From: Eucommia ulmoides
Lineage: Eukaryota; Streptophyta; Magnoliopsida; Garryales; Eucommiaceae
Assembly (NCBI GenBank): GCA_016647705.1
Contig: CM028335.1
Location: 2,604,001 to 2,668,000 of the forward strand
DNA length: 64,000 nucleotides
Reading direction: 5' to 3'
Below, in pieces: positions 46,502 through 59,334 of this stretch (the first letter of the stretch is position 1; each line of letters opens with the position of its first letter). Under the pieces are notes generated by a model. That model worked only from the letters and a program-made list of their open reading frames with translations. It searched no databases and was not told the DNA's origin. Made by a program: the position numbers and the translations under genes.

Positions 46502-46577
46502 ACCCATCACTATCACAGCCTATAAATTCAACTCAATGACAATGAAACTAACAATGCTTTGTCCGAAAGCGATTTAC

Positions 46578-46975
46578 ATAGGGGGTTGACACTTTCTCTA
46601 CCTAAAGTTTGACACATAATACCATCTAAGTTCCGTAATCATCCCACCGCAGTCCAAATCAATAACTCCACGACATACAGTCAACTACTGTGCACCCAAT
46701 TATTTTTAAAGAGATTTCATGGCCGTTTTCAATTTTCGAGGGAAAAAAACATACATATATATATAGATTTCCAAGTATTTGGACAAGGAGAACGGGATGT
46801 AATTACGAGACTCAAAATACCCATGAAGCCTATTAAAAATAGTGCCGCGTGATTGATTTCCATCCAAAATTGTAATGAGAATAATGACTATGAGACTTTA
46901 CAGTATTATATATTCAAAATTGAGGACCAAAGTGAGATTTAAGAAACTTCAAGGGTACAAAGTGCCAAAACCTCA
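46578..46975. mobile_element. MITE family A, copy near MCTP 3' end
   Basis: Starts GGGGGTTGACACTTTCTCTA and ends CAAAGTGCCAAAACCTC. The internal phrases GTTCCGTAATCATCCCACC and CTACTGTGCACCC match the other copies. It lies ~240 bp downstream of the MCTP stop codon. Confidence 0.65.
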
Positions 46976-47210
46976 GTACCATATAAACAACTCATGACAA
47001 GGAACTAATTAAACATCATAAAATAGAGATTTCAAAAAACGGATTTTGTTACCACAGAAGTCACCTGCCAAACAGAACTTTTCAACAGCATAAACCCAAA
47101 AAATAAAAATAAAAATAAAAAATAAAAAATAAAAAAAAGTGTCTACTACTTCCTTAAAAACATAATCTTAAAAATAGAAAAACATCATACCAGGATCATC
47201 AGAGCAGGGA

Positions 47211-49544
47211 TTACAACATACAGTCTGTCCTCGCCGGCAACCGCCTGAAGAAATTGAGCGGCACCGATGGCAGCTTGTGTCTGAACCTAGGATGACGGAG
47301 AACATAAAAACCCGTCAGAAGAGCCACCACCTGGAACGGCGTCACGTAAAGAACCACCGCCGCCACCAGACAGAATATCACAAACAATGCCGTCGCCCTC
47401 GGGTCTCGCCAGCTCAGCAATGACTGCAGCCTCTCCCCTTGCGTCGCCAGGTCACCCACCACCGTCTGAATCCTACCGGCAATACTCCTCAGCCGATCGT
47501 ACCTCATCCGGACAACATCAGCTGGCCGGGACGTCGGGAATGTGTCGAACTCCTCATCGAGCTCATCGGGGTGCGCGTTATCAGCACAAGACAACCTTGT
47601 ATCCATGTGGGGCGGGTGCCTGGGCCTCCAACGGTAGTACCAAACGCCGATCAAGAACAGGTAGAGAAAAATCGTCGGTAAAATCAATTCCGGGTAGAGG
47701 ACGAGGATCAAAAAGAGTATATGGATAAGGACGGTCGTGATTGGGTTTTTCCAATTGCATATCGAGTCGAACCACTTTCCAACTGCGATCAACCCGCCGA
47801 AGACACCCATGATTCGGAAAAAATTGGCCTTGCTCCGACGCATGCTCCACATGTGGGAACCCACGTCGAGCATGTACTCCACCACCTCTTTCCGCAGAGG
47901 CGGCTCGGCACGGCTCAGCCTCATCGACACAATCTGGGTCGCCTGGTGCCTTAAACTGTCGAGTTGGGTCACCGTCAACGGGTAAATGTAGTGCATTTTT
48001 GGTAGGAGTGGCTGCGAATACATGTGCATCATGTTGAGCAACGACGAGCACGTGAATCTCACCGCCAAGTGGATTTCGCCCATTTTTTTCACCCCCGACG
48101 GGTGTAAAACAAGCAACGGGTACGAATGGGTGTAGACGCGATCAGTCTCGAGTGTCGACAGCCGGATCCGAACTTTTCCGATCCGGGAATCCCTGCTAGC
48201 ACCGCCGCCGCCGGATTTCTCGCCGCCTTGCAGGTGACAATTGTCAAAAACACCAATCGTTATAACTGTACATGGATCAAAAACCTCCCATGTGTACTGT
48301 TCGTTCCATTTCGGAGCAAAACTGTCAAGAATAGTCCTTGTCCGAATCCATTTCTGTCCGTACTTCGCCACGCAGTAAGCGTCCGTCGTCGCTCGCCCAT
48401 CTTTTGTCTTCATCGGCGACAGCCCGTGCGCATTAAGAATCCCCAACTCAAGAACGCCGATGCTCGATTTCCAGAGCTGTTTGGCCGTGGGTCTAAGATC
48501 GCTGCTGTAGTGAGTCGACTCATCGAGAACGTGGTACCCTCCTTCCAAACATATCCTCATGTGAATCCGACTGGCGAATTTCACCTCCCTCTTCTTTTCA
48601 CCCTCGATGACAACGTGCTTCTCCAGGTTGTGCCATCGGGAATTCACTGGACGGTGATCGAGCCGCCTGTCCATGTACTGCAACGGAATGGCGCACCGCC
48701 CCAACACCTCATCTTTATTCGGAGCCACACGATCTTCCACGCTCAAGATCAACGGTTCCTCGAAAGGCTCTGCCGCCACAAACATCAGATCCTCATTCCA
48801 CATCGGGTTAATCGTTTTACTCATTGAAACCCTAGTCCTCAACGCCTGATTCCCGAGGATTGCCTTCACGAAAACCTCGGGGAACCGACTCCGGTCATTC
48901 GGAATCAAATCCTGTGCTTCGATAACATTCACGCGGAGGTACCAAAGCTTGGGCGACAGGTACACTTTCGACCGTATATTCGAAATGCCATCAGCGCCGC
49001 TGACAGCAGCAGCATCGGAATGCCAAGCTTCAGGAAATGCCTCATCGGCTTGGGTACCCATCCAGACAGCCAACATTAGTTCACCTTTGACCTTGTCACT
49101 CTTCCGATCCTCAAGCCGGTACCACTGCGGTGCGAGCGGACTGTCGGGCGGCACCCGTTTCGGGATCTCGTTGAGATCAAACAGGACACGTCCCATGAAA
49201 TCGTCTTTCACTACATCCTTATCTTTTACCGTAACTTCCAGGACAGAGGCCTGAATCCTTTCCTTGGAGAAAGCAAACACTTGGTTCCATTCCGGGTTTG
49301 ATCTTTTCTCAAAATGACGAGTTGTGCCCTTGTAATTACCGAGTTTAACCTCGACGTAGGGGTCGCAGCTGCCGGTGACGTCTTTTCCGGGCAAATCCTT
49401 GGCTTTAACGACCCGGACATAGAGGTATTGCATTTGTTCCACGAGGTCATAGGTACTCGTCAGTTTATCGCCGGTGACCCGGCCGCCGCCGAGGTGCGGT
49501 TTCGTCTCCTTGAGGGAGAAATCTTCCTGCGGAGGTCTCTGCAT
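47211..49544 (-). CDS. MCTP3: MCTP3/4-type (FTIP3/FTIP4) multiple C2-domain membrane protein, 777 aa
   Basis: Starts MQRPPQEDFSLKETKPHLGG and ends NFFRRLPARTDCML, both hallmarks of the Arabidopsis MCTP3/MCTP4 pair (FTIP3/FTIP4), and the length is close to theirs. Three C2 domains (about 35-160, 200-330 and 365-500) carry Ca/phospholipid-binding loops, for example TGSCDPYVEVKLG. A plant PRT_C region follows, with a hydrophobic hairpin (ITTVLIHILFLILVLYPELI, then LPTIFLYLFLIGVWYY) and a last hydrophobic segment (ATALFVIFCLVAAVVLYVTP). Known roles of this group are tethering ER to plasma membrane at plasmodesmata and control of trafficking of factors such as STM or FT. A single uninterrupted coding exon is usual. 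It is GC-rich and strongly conserved against an AT-rich surround. MCTP3 and MCTP4 cannot be told apart here. Confidence 0.95.
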   Translation of the reverse strand: MQRPPQEDFSLKETKPHLGGGRVTGDKLTSTYDLVEQMQYLYVRVVKAKDLPGKDVTGSCDPYVEVKLGNYKGTTRHFEKRSNPEWNQVFAFSKERIQASVLEVTVKDKDVVKDDFMGRVLFDLNEIPKRVPPDSPLAPQWYRLEDRKSDKVKGELMLAVWMGTQADEAFPEAWHSDAAAVSGADGISNIRSKVYLSPKLWYLRVNVIEAQDLIPNDRSRFPEVFVKAILGNQALRTRVSMSKTINPMWNEDLMFVAAEPFEEPLILSVEDRVAPNKDEVLGRCAIPLQYMDRRLDHRPVNSRWHNLEKHVVIEGEKKREVKFASRIHMRICLEGGYHVLDESTHYSSDLRPTAKQLWKSSIGVLELGILNAHGLSPMKTKDGRATTDAYCVAKYGQKWIRTRTILDSFAPKWNEQYTWEVFDPCTVITIGVFDNCHLQGGEKSGGGGASRDSRIGKVRIRLSTLETDRVYTHSYPLLVLHPSGVKKMGEIHLAVRFTCSSLLNMMHMYSQPLLPKMHYIYPLTVTQLDSLRHQATQIVSMRLSRAEPPLRKEVVEYMLDVGSHMWSMRRSKANFFRIMGVFGGLIAVGKWFDSICNWKNPITTVLIHILFLILVLYPELILPTIFLYLFLIGVWYYRWRPRHPPHMDTRLSCADNAHPDELDEEFDTFPTSRPADVVRMRYDRLRSIAGRIQTVVGDLATQGERLQSLLSWRDPRATALFVIFCLVAAVVLYVTPFQVVALLTGFYVLRHPRFRHKLPSVPLNFFRRLPARTDCML

Positions 49545-50400
49545 TTTTCCTTTTAATTAAGGAAAAATCGAGGGTTTCGTGAAGCGGTTACAGATCGGAA
49601 AACAGTACTTTCTTACCGTCGATGATCCTGGCAGAACAATCAAAAAATCAATCACATGCAAACTGAAACCCTAGATCTTCCTTTCAGAAAATGACGAACA
49701 ATTTCCATGAAAATAATCAAGAAAAAAATCATTTCAGAGATTCAGATCTGAATGCTTATGAACAGTAGAGAACTAAAAAGGGGGAAAATGGCGAAAAATT
49801 CAACCAAACAACACAAAATCAAAATTAATCAAAGCAGAAATTCATAGCATTACGTAATCTACGAAAAAACCCACTTCCTACGCGAAAATCGACGCAAAAT
49901 AAGACCGATAACTTCTTCAATCATCGTCACAACAAAGAACGATTCTATCTAACTGTAGAGTGTATGTCTATATAAATGTATATATATATAGAGAGAGAGA
50001 GATGTATATACCTTGAGGAGCGATGGAGATTCTGGGATGTTCATGGAACGTACCAGAGAATCGATTGTTGAGGAGATTGCTTGCTGCAATGGAGATGTTC
50101 GGTTGCTTTCGGGATCAAACCAAAAGGACGGTACTACGGTCTAGAGAGAGAAAAAGTGAAAGGCGTGGTACATAGAGAGAGAGTGAAATTGGGATAAGAA
50201 TAGGGTTTTAGAGAGAGAAAAAAGAGGAGGTAGGAGGGGGAGGCAGGAAGAAGATGGAGGTGGTGGGTGTGGAATGCGCTGGGTATCTGATGAATCTGTG
50301 GGAAGAATACACCGAACCGACTCTGCTTTTGTGTGTGTAAGCGAAAGTGTGTCACTCTCTCTCTCCTCTCTCTGATATGGGAAAATTACACTTTTGATCC
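49545..50400 (-). promoter_or_regulatory. MCTP leader with candidate 5'-UTR intron, and promoter
   Basis: On the minus strand CTCCTCAAG precedes GTATATACATCTCTCTC (donor GT at 50011-50010). TTGTTCTGCCAG precedes GATCATCGACG (acceptor AG at 49629-49628). A leader intron of ~380 bp is therefore likely, directly followed by the exon that carries the ATG. The leader and promoter (50110-50380) contain several GAGAGA tracts. No TATA box is convincing. Confidence 0.45.
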
Positions 50401-50463
50401 CCCTAGAAGATGGAATGGGTGTTTATATAGACCCTAAAATTTATCAGATTATGTATTTGGTAC

Positions 50464-51184
50464 CTACGGTGAGATGGGAATAAGATGAAAATTTTGTTTC
50501 TTTCTTGGAAGTAGAATTGCGTTTGGTAATAATAAATTTTTTTTCTTGTTTTGGGAATAGAATTGCATTTGGTAACTATAATTTTTTTTATTTTTTCGGA
50601 ATAGAATCGCGTTTGATAACAATTTTATCCTAAAATCAAGAATTATTTTTTTATTTTGAGAACATTTTCTTTTTGTTTTGGCCGGCGGCCGGTGGCAAGA
50701 GGTGGCCAGACGGTGGCGGTGGCCTAAAGATTTTTGGGAATGAGATGAGAATTTTTAGAAACAATTTTTTTTTTTTGTTTCTCAAACCGATGATCGGACG
50801 GCGGTGGCGCCAGCGACGCTGCCCAAAAGGCAATGGCGCCGTCGCCGGCAATGGCGCCGTCGCCGGCGACGGCCAGAAGTGGCCGGAAAATTTTTGGCCG
50901 GACGGTGACCGGCAACGGTCGCCGGAGACGATGGCCAGCGGCGGCGGACGGTGGTCAGCAGATAGGTGAATAGTGACCATGTGTTTTGGGAATAGAATGG
51001 GAATAATGAGAAACAACTTTTTTTTGTTTCTCATTTCTTAAGAAAAAAATGGGCACAATTCTCAAATGGGAATGAAATGGAAACGAAAACAAAAATTACC
51101 AAACGCTATTCCCAAACAGAATTCCAAAAAATCTGGGAATGGAATGAGAATTTCTGGAATGGAAATGGTTACCAAACGAAGCCT
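50464..51184. mobile_element. Family-G-like MITE, copy 3
   Basis: The right end has GGAATGGAAATGGTTACC followed by AAACGAAGCC. GTTTGGTAA-type words occur near the left side. The centre (about 50680-50955) is a GGCGCC/CGCCGG-rich island. The left end is not fixed. It lies ~90 bp upstream of the MCTP promoter tracts. Confidence 0.5.
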
Positions 51185-53744
51185 AAATAAATGGGATTTA
51201 AACTTTGGGAGTCCTTACATTTGTTTCAATCTCACAAAATTGAAAATGTTGCTAATGATTTTAGATGAAAATTAGCTTGTGCTCAGCGTGTGTCCTTTTA
51301 ATGGATATATTGAAAACAAGCTCCACATTTATTTCAATCTCGCAAAAATTGAAAATGTTAGCGACTTTGGATGGGAAATGAGTTGTGTTTAGTGTTACGA
51401 TCTGAGCCTTTCGAGGTTGGAAAGCGGACTGTGCGGCGCTAACTAGGGGATCGCTTAGTAGCGAGCCTGAAAATCAGGGAATATCAAATAGCAGAAACAG
51501 TTTTCAATAGCAACAAGTTTTCCTACAACAACACATGCCGGCAATGTAAAGAATAATATAATTATAATAACAATTGTATTAATATCAAAGGCTACAAGGT
51601 GTGAAAGACTTGAAAGACTTCAAGAGCATTTCCTCCAACATAGTACTTTAAGTAAAAAAATACAAGTGATAACAATAGACATTATTATGCTCGAGGAAAT
51701 ATAATGGGGTCTTTCAACAAGAAATGAAAGAAATAAACTAAATTAAGCTAAACTAGTTTAGAAAATAAATGAAAATTGTCACGGACATGCAGTCATATGT
51801 GAGAACAAACACTAGACAAGTTAAGACCGTGACACTTAGCATGCGATTTTTTAATAAGGATAATTTTCATTATTTTTTAAAGCATAAGACATTTTCTCGT
51901 AACATTAACCTAACAACGAGAACACGAGAGAAAAACTGAAACTATTGAAGAAAAATGTTAAAGAAAAACATCTCTAATTTAATGGAACAATAAAATGACG
52001 AGGATATTTTGATTTAAGAGCCACGCGCTCACCATAATCTATTTTTCGTCCAAAATAATTAAAAATATTTTTGATAATTTTGGACGAAAAATAAGTTGTG
52101 CGTAACACGTAACCTTCTAATAAAGATATTTTTATCATTTTATCACTCCATTAAATCTAAAAAAATTCATAATATTTCGTTCACAATGATTCGTATGAAG
52201 AATGAGAGAAAAAAACACTAGTCGTTCTTACAAAAAGGTTAGAAAAAACGATTCACACTTAGCGTAACAGTGATCAAATTAAAAAAAAAAAAAAAAACAA
52301 TTAGAAGGATTGTTTTGAGACATTGATTTTTTTTTTTTTGTAAAATTGAAGGATTAAATGTGCAATTTAATAAAATTACAGGTAAATATTAAACATTACC
52401 CTATACTTTAGGGGTCAAAATGTAATTTTCCCATTTAATATCTATCCCTTTCTAATTTTTCCTTTTGTGATTTTATGCATATAGTATTGTCCCTGTCGCC
52501 TGACCCGGAACCCCGGGTCACGCGTGCGAGGACTCCGGTCGGGGCGTCGCACGTGTGGGGACCGCGATTCTCGGTAATTTGAAAACTCAAAATTAGGCTC
52601 CTTCTCCAAGCCTTAATAAATGAAAAATCAAGATTTTTAATTTTTAATTTTTAATTTATGGTTCCAAAAATTTAAAAATAAACAAGCTTTTGCCACGTTA
52701 TATTGTAAAAAGGACAACCCGGTGCTACAAAACTCCCGTTATGCACGAGATCCGGGAAAGGGTCAGACCATTTAGGTGTCACGTTATATTACTAGTTTTA
52801 TAATAAAATGTCATAATTATTATACATGGATATCATTGAGTTGTTGCATTTTTAATCATAATCTAATCAGGTCGGATTAGGTCTTAATCGATTCGAACCA
52901 GGCCTAATTCCCTCCTGTTTCACCAATTTTTGAGTCTGCCCTAATCCGAAGGTCTTTCCTGTATATATAGTTTTGCCTCAAAGGTTTCAGGTAATGTATG
53001 TGTTGCTTTTCAGACCGAATTATCTGCTTGACTTGAAATATTTATCCTCGTCCTCGAGGGACTTCGTTGGGGAACAACCCGACAAGTACTTAGCAAACAT
53101 GTCAGGTTTAAGGGTGAACTTTGACCCAAGGACCCGGATCTGATAGTTATAGCTCGACTGCAATCTCCTTTATCTGTTAACAAGTTTTGTGTACCAACAA
53201 ATATAATAATTTTTTTTTCCTAACCGGATTCGAATTTAGGTTTTTTACATGCGGTTTTATTGTGGTACACGTAAAATTTTAGAATTTTATGTACAATATT
53301 TTATTTTTTTGAAAAATATTTTTCACAAATGAATCGTTGTTTTGCTAAAATTAAAAGTTGTTCAAACTTTAAACATATTATATATTTATTATTTTTTATG
53401 TCGCAACGGTATTTTTCTCTACTCATGATTTTTATTCATGAATATGGTTAAATTCTAACAATTAATACATGAATATAAATTTAGATTATACACTCCTAAA
53501 TAGAGATTATGTAAATAAGTTTAGAATTTATTACATCTCATTTAATTCATATCTGAATAGAACAAATCATATTCAAATTCAAAAAATCATAATCGTATTA
53601 TAAATGTTACCATGTTTTTGTTAAAAGAAATAAATGTTACTTAATACATTACTTATCCCTTTCGGTGCTTCAGTCTCAAAACTGATAGTTCACGAGGCAT
53701 GATTTGAAAAAACTCTTCCTAGAGCGATTTGATCTGATCAGGTT
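51185..53744. other. Intergenic, unclassified
   Basis: No supported gene. A more GC-rich block (about 52480-52580, CCCGGGTCACGCGTGCGAGG) and 52860-53180 (GGTCGGATTAGGTC ... GGGACTTCGTTGGGGAACAA) may be remains of an old retroelement. Otherwise AT-rich. Confidence 0.35.
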
Positions 53745-53868
53745 CCGAATGTTTGTTGTTGTTGTGGTGATGGTGGTACTGAATAGTTGATGTGGTTGTT
53801 AGGGTGACATTGGATATTATGTGTGGTGGAAGCAGTGATAAAAATATTTGTTATAGTGGTGGAGGTAG
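53745..53868. repeat. GTGGTG-rich degenerate repeat, left part
   Basis: GTTGTTGTTGTGGTGATGGT-type sequence that continues on the far side of the copia element (59335-59600). It is the site into which the element inserted. Confidence 0.7.
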
Positions 53869-54101
53869 TGTTGGCGTGAGTCCAATTAATGAGTTCATAT
53901 TCATCTTCTCCAAACCACTATATTAAATGCTCATCCACCATATTCAATGCCCATCTTCCCCAACTCCATATTTAATGTGATTTCCCAACCATCCTCTTAA
54001 ATATAGGTTTGAATAGATTTGTATCTATATATATTAATGTAAATATTATCAAAGTAATTAATGAAAATAAGATCTTCTACCTATCCTATCTATCTTTTAA
54101 A
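53869..54101 (+). repeat. 5' LTR of the copia element
   Basis: Starts TGTTGGCGTGAG. It has a TATA-like region TATCTATATATATTAATG near its middle-right. About 95% identical to the 3' LTR. Confidence 0.93.
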
Positions 54102-57100
54102 TGGCATCAGAGCCAAACCTAAACCCATATCTGTAAATTCTTTTGTGCACTGTTTTTTTCTATTTCTTGAATCTCGGGTCTTCTGTTATAATTTCTGATC
54201 ATATATTCCGAAACGTTTTTTCAAAACGATTCCAACTACATATTACACGATCTTTTTTGACATTCCACGCGCCATCACCCGCAAACTGAAACTTTGCCCA
54301 GAAACTTACCGATTCGAGCAACATAAACCTATTTTCGAAACCATTTCTTGGTCCGATTTCAAATCTGATACCATATCTGAACTCCTATTTTCAAAACGAT
54401 TCCAACAAAATATTATTCGACCAGTTCCGACGTTTCACGCGACCTCATGCGCCGCTTCTTTCTTACAGACATCGTTTCACGCGCCGTCTTCCCAGGCCCA
54501 CGCATAGCTGCTTTATTTTTTGCCCGATTCAGCCTCTTTTTGATAGGTTCTTGACGATATAAGACCGGTTCCTAGCGTTATTTTGTATTTCCAATTGAAC
54601 GATGGTGTTGTTTTTGCAAAATATTGTTTCTACAGTATAGTTCCTTTTATAACTATACAGACCGATTCACTGTTAACCTTTCTTGTCCGCTCCACTACCA
54701 ATTCCTGATGGCTGATACAGAATCTCATACTGATTAATCTCCATCTTCATCCATCCTAGCTGAATTGATCACAAAAATGGTTGAAGTTTTAAGCAAAACT
54801 TCAACCCCAACCCAAACTTCCGATAGTACTACTACACCGATCGGCATCAAGTTGGATGACACCAACTATGCTCTTTGGTCCTAGGTGGTTGAGATGTACA
54901 TCTCGGGCAAAGACAAACTGGAATATATAAACGGCGATTTACCCCCAACCTCCTCCGACGGACCTTACCTTTCGACGATGGCGCACTGACAACACTATTG
55001 TTAAAGGATAGTTGATTAATTCCATGGACTCCTCTCTTATCAGTAACTTCATTCGCTTCCCAATAGCCAAGTTGGTGTGGAATGCAATTGCTACTGCATA
55101 CTTTGATGGCAGTGACACCTCCCAAGTGTATGACCTCCGGCGACGAGTGACCCACCTCAAACAAGCTAGCGGTTCTCTTGAAAAATTCTACAATGATCTT
55201 CAAGGCCTCTGGCGTGAAATCGATTTCTGTCGTCCAAACCCGATGGAATGCCCAAATGATATTCAATACTACAATACTCTAATTCAAGAAGATCGAGTAT
55301 ATGTATTCTTGGATGGTCTCGATGACCGCCTAGACCATATCAGGAGTGATGTCCTGCAGATGAAACCATTTCCAACAATCGAGCAAGCCTATGCGCACGT
55401 CCGGAGAGAAGCTCTTCGTCAGACGATAATGATGACAAGTAGCCCCAATGATATACCAGGAGCTGGTCTGGCATCCAAAAGTCTCAAACATGGCTCACAG
55501 CCATAAACATCCTCCAGATCTCTCTCTTCATGGTGGCAAACTCGGTTATAACTCCAGATCCCGAGCCATCTCTGATGGTACTAAATGCTCTCACTGTGAG
55601 AGTACAAAGCATATATGTGAGGCCTATTTCAAGCTTCACGGGTATCCCGATTGGTGGCATGAACTCCAAGCTCGGAAGCGTCATGATGGAAGTGAGAATA
55701 ATAATAGTACTGGCATGGCTGCAGTGGCTGCAGCTGATAGTACAAACGTTGACCCAGGTAATGCTCTACTTGGTTCTAAACGGGATGTTGATCACAATAC
55801 TTGGATAATTAATTCCGGAGCAACAGACTATATGACATTTGATGCAAATGATTTTTCTCAGACCTCCCCTCCTCGGCGAGCTAACATTGTTAATGCTAAT
55901 GGAGGCACCTCTATAGTAACAGGGGCTGGGACTGTAATGTTGTCACCAGCCCTACCATTACCTAATACTTTACTAGTGCCTTCTCTCTCTCACAAGTTAC
56001 TATCTATGAGTCAAGTTACTAAAGATTTGAATTATGTTGTGCTCATTTATCTTGTGTTTTGTCTTATTCAGGATATTTTCACTAAGGAGATAATTAGACG
56101 TGGAACTCGGAGGGGGGGCTCTATTATGTGGAAGATTTCTGTATCGGCCGAGCACACCACATGCACCACCCAAGCAACCTCAGAGTAGAACAAATTTTGC
56201 TTTGGCACCGTCGGTTAGGCCATCCGTCGTTTGGATATCTTCAACATGTGCTTCCTGATTTATTTTCAGGCTTGTCAAATGTAGATTTCAAATGTGAGAC
56301 TTGCATTCTAGCTAAAAGTCATCGAGCCACTTACCCATTGAGTATGAATAAAAGTGATATTCCTTTTACTCTGATTCACTCTGACGTGTGGGGTCCTTCC
56401 CCAAAATCTACTCTATCTGGTGTCCGCTAGTTTGTGATATTCATTAATGATTGTACTCGAATGACTTGGCTTTATCAGTTGAAACATAAAAATGAAGTTT
56501 CTCGGGTGTTTCAATCATTTCATACAATGATTCAAACTCAGTTTAATGCTAAGATTCGCATTCTTAGATCCGATAATGGTGGAAAGTACGTGAATCAAGA
56601 GCTCCGTGGTTATTTCCAACACCATGGACTAATCCATGGGACCTCATGTCCCTAGACTCCGCAAAAAAATGGTGTAGCCGAGCGCAAGAATCGTCACATC
56701 CTCGAAATTACTCGAGCTTTATTACTTGGAGCTTACGTACCAAGCCACCACTGGGCTGATGTTGTTGTCACGGCTGTCCATCTCATTAACCGCATGCCTT
56801 CAAAAGTTCTTAGGTTCAAGACTCCAGTACAAGCCTTGTCAACCTATGTGTCACTACCCACAGTATTGATGCTTCCGCCTCGTGTCTTTGGTTGTATTGC
56901 ATTTGTTCACCTCCACAAGAACCAATGCATGAAACTTGATCTATGTGCTATTCGTTGTCTTTTTTTGGGATATGTTGTACACCAAAAAGAGTACCGATGC
57001 TACAACCCGACTACTCAGCACACCTATGTGATTATGGATGTCACATTTCTTGAATCTGACACTTTCTACTCTCTTGCCGCATCCAATTCTTCTTTTCAGA

Positions 57101-59101
57101 GGGAGACACAAGAAGAAGAATAGTTGAATTGGTTGACTTTCGACTGGTTCAAGGACGTTGAGACAACACCGACTGCTCCTCAATTGACCATTGAGAAGCC
57201 GACTCCAGATCTAGTGCCAACATCTCTAGAAGCTAATACAACCATTGAAGAGCCAACTCCAGCTCCAGAGCCGACATCTCTAGAAGCTGAAGTAGCAGTA
57301 CTCATCTACTCTCCAGTATCCAACGTTCCATCTCCTGATAATATTACCGAGGTAAGCTCTCCTACCATTTCTACTAACGTGGATACCCCTGTTGGCTATG
57401 AATTACCTTTCAGGCACAATCGGGGCAAACCGCAGAACAGATATTTTCCAGAACTAGAGAACCACAGATCGAGATATCCAATTGCCAATTATGTGTCTAC
57501 AAAGAAGCTGTTTGAACCCCTCAAAAATTTTGTGAATGAACTTTCCTCGCATCATATTCCTACAAATGTTGAAGAGGCTCTAGAAGACCCTAGGTGGGTC
57601 AAAGCTATGAAGGAAGAAATTGAGGTGTTGCTTAAAAATGAGACATGGACTCTTGTTCTCCAACTAGAAGAGAAAAAAACAGTGGGGTACAAGTGGGTAT
57701 TCTCCATCAAGTACAAAGCTGATGGATCAGTTGAACGATACAAAGCAAGACTGGTGACAAAGGACTATACGCAAACCTATGGTGTAGACTATCAAGAAAC
57801 ATTCTCACCTGTGGCCAAGTTGAGTACTGTCAGGGTTCTACTATCTCTTACAGCAAATCTTGATTGGCCATTGCACCAGTTTGACGTTAAAATTGCATTT
57901 TTTCATGGAGATCTTGAAAAAGAAATCTACATGGATATTCCTCCAGGATTTACTGCAAACTCTAAATCTAAGATTGTGTGCAAGCTACAATGAACTTTGT
58001 ATGGCTTAAAACAATCTCCTAGAGTGTGGTTTGGGCGCTTGAACTCAGCAATGAAGAAATATGGTTATCAACAAAGCAACTCAGACCATATGCTATTCCA
58101 AAAGCATTACCAGGGTAAACTAACAGTTTTGATAGTCTATGTAGATGATATGATCATTACAGGAGATGACCCAAAGGAAATAGCAAAACTTCAAGAGCAA
58201 CTGGCAACAGATTTTGAGATGAAAAGTCTAGGAGAACTCAAATATTTTTTGAGAATTGAAATTGCCAAGTCAAAATAAGGCATATTCCTTTCCCAACGAA
58301 AATATATACTAGATTTATTATCAGAAGTTGGATTACTGGATTGTAAGCCTGCAGATACACCAATAATCCAAAATCACAAGCTTGGAGAATACCCAGAACA
58401 AGTGCCAACTGACAAAGGAAGGTACTAGAGAATAGTTGAAAAACTTATTTATCTCTCTCATACGCGACCTGACATCGCATATGCAGTGACTGTGGTAAGT
58501 CAATTCATGCACTGTCCAAGTGAAGATCATATGAGTGCGGTAATTCAGATTCTCCGATACCTAAAGTCTTTCCCCGGAAAAGGACTTATGTTTACGAAAA
58601 ATAATCATCTACGGGTGGAAGGTTACACAGATGCTGACTGGGCAGAAAACATCTCTGATAGAAAATCCACCTCAGGCTATTTCACATTTGTTGGAGGCAA
58701 TCTAGTTACATGGAGAAGTAAAAAGCAAAAGGTGGTAGCATTATCAAGTGTTGAAGTCGAGTTTCGTAGGATGGCTAAGGGCCTTTGTGAACTTCTATGG
58801 CTTCAAAGACTATTAACTGAGATTGGTTTTGCTCCTGGTTGCGAGATGGACCTATTCTGTGATAATAAGGCTGCAATTGACATTTCTCATAATCCGATCC
58901 AACACGATCGAACCAAACACGTGGAAGTAGACCGACGCTTCATCAAACAAAATCTTGAGATCAAGATAATTCGATTCCCATTTGTTAAATATGAAAACCA
59001 GTTAACAGATATACTTACAAAAGCTGTAAGTAGCAGAAGTTTCTACAACTCACTTGGCAAGTTGGGCATCCGAAATCTATATGCACCAACTTGAGGGGGA
59101 G

Positions 59102-59334
59102 TGTTGGTGTGAGTCCAATTAATGAGTTCATATTCATCTTCTCCAAACTACCATATTAAATGCTCATCCACCATATTCAATGTTCACCTTCCCCAACTCC
59201 ATATTTAATGTGATTTCTCAACCATCCTCTTAAATATAGGTTTGAATAGATTTATATCTATATATATTGATGTAAATATTATCAAAGTAATTAATGAAAA
59301 TAAGATCTTCTACATGTCCTATCTATCTTTTACA
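59102..59334 (+). repeat. 3' LTR of the copia element
   Basis: Starts TGTTGGTGTGAG and ends TTTTACA, directly followed by the target repeat GGTAG. It is preceded by the purine tract. Confidence 0.93.

Larger units (their letters stand above)
53869..59334 (+). mobile_element. Ty1/copia LTR retrotransposon, structurally complete but broken
   Basis: Two 233-bp LTRs (53869-54101 and 59102-59334) are flanked by the 5-bp duplication GGTAG (53864-53868 and 59335-59339). A primer-binding site TGGCATCAGAGCC follows the left LTR, complementary to initiator methionine tRNA apart from one base. A purine tract GAGGGGGAG precedes the right LTR. Parts in copia order: gag about 54.7-55.5 kb, zinc knuckle about 55.6 kb, protease about 55.8 kb, integrase about 56.1-57.1 kb, reverse transcriptase about 57.6-58.5 kb (YVDDM motif present), RNase H about 58.6-59.1 kb. 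The coding region is broken in roughly half a dozen places, so it is inactive. The LTRs differ at about 5% of positions. At commonly used plant rates this means an age of a few million years. Confidence 0.93.

Noticed and set aside
47387-49556. Plus-strand ORFs up to 233 codons opposite the MCTP gene
   Set aside because: Shadow frames of a strongly conserved minus-strand coding exon; none resembles a known protein.
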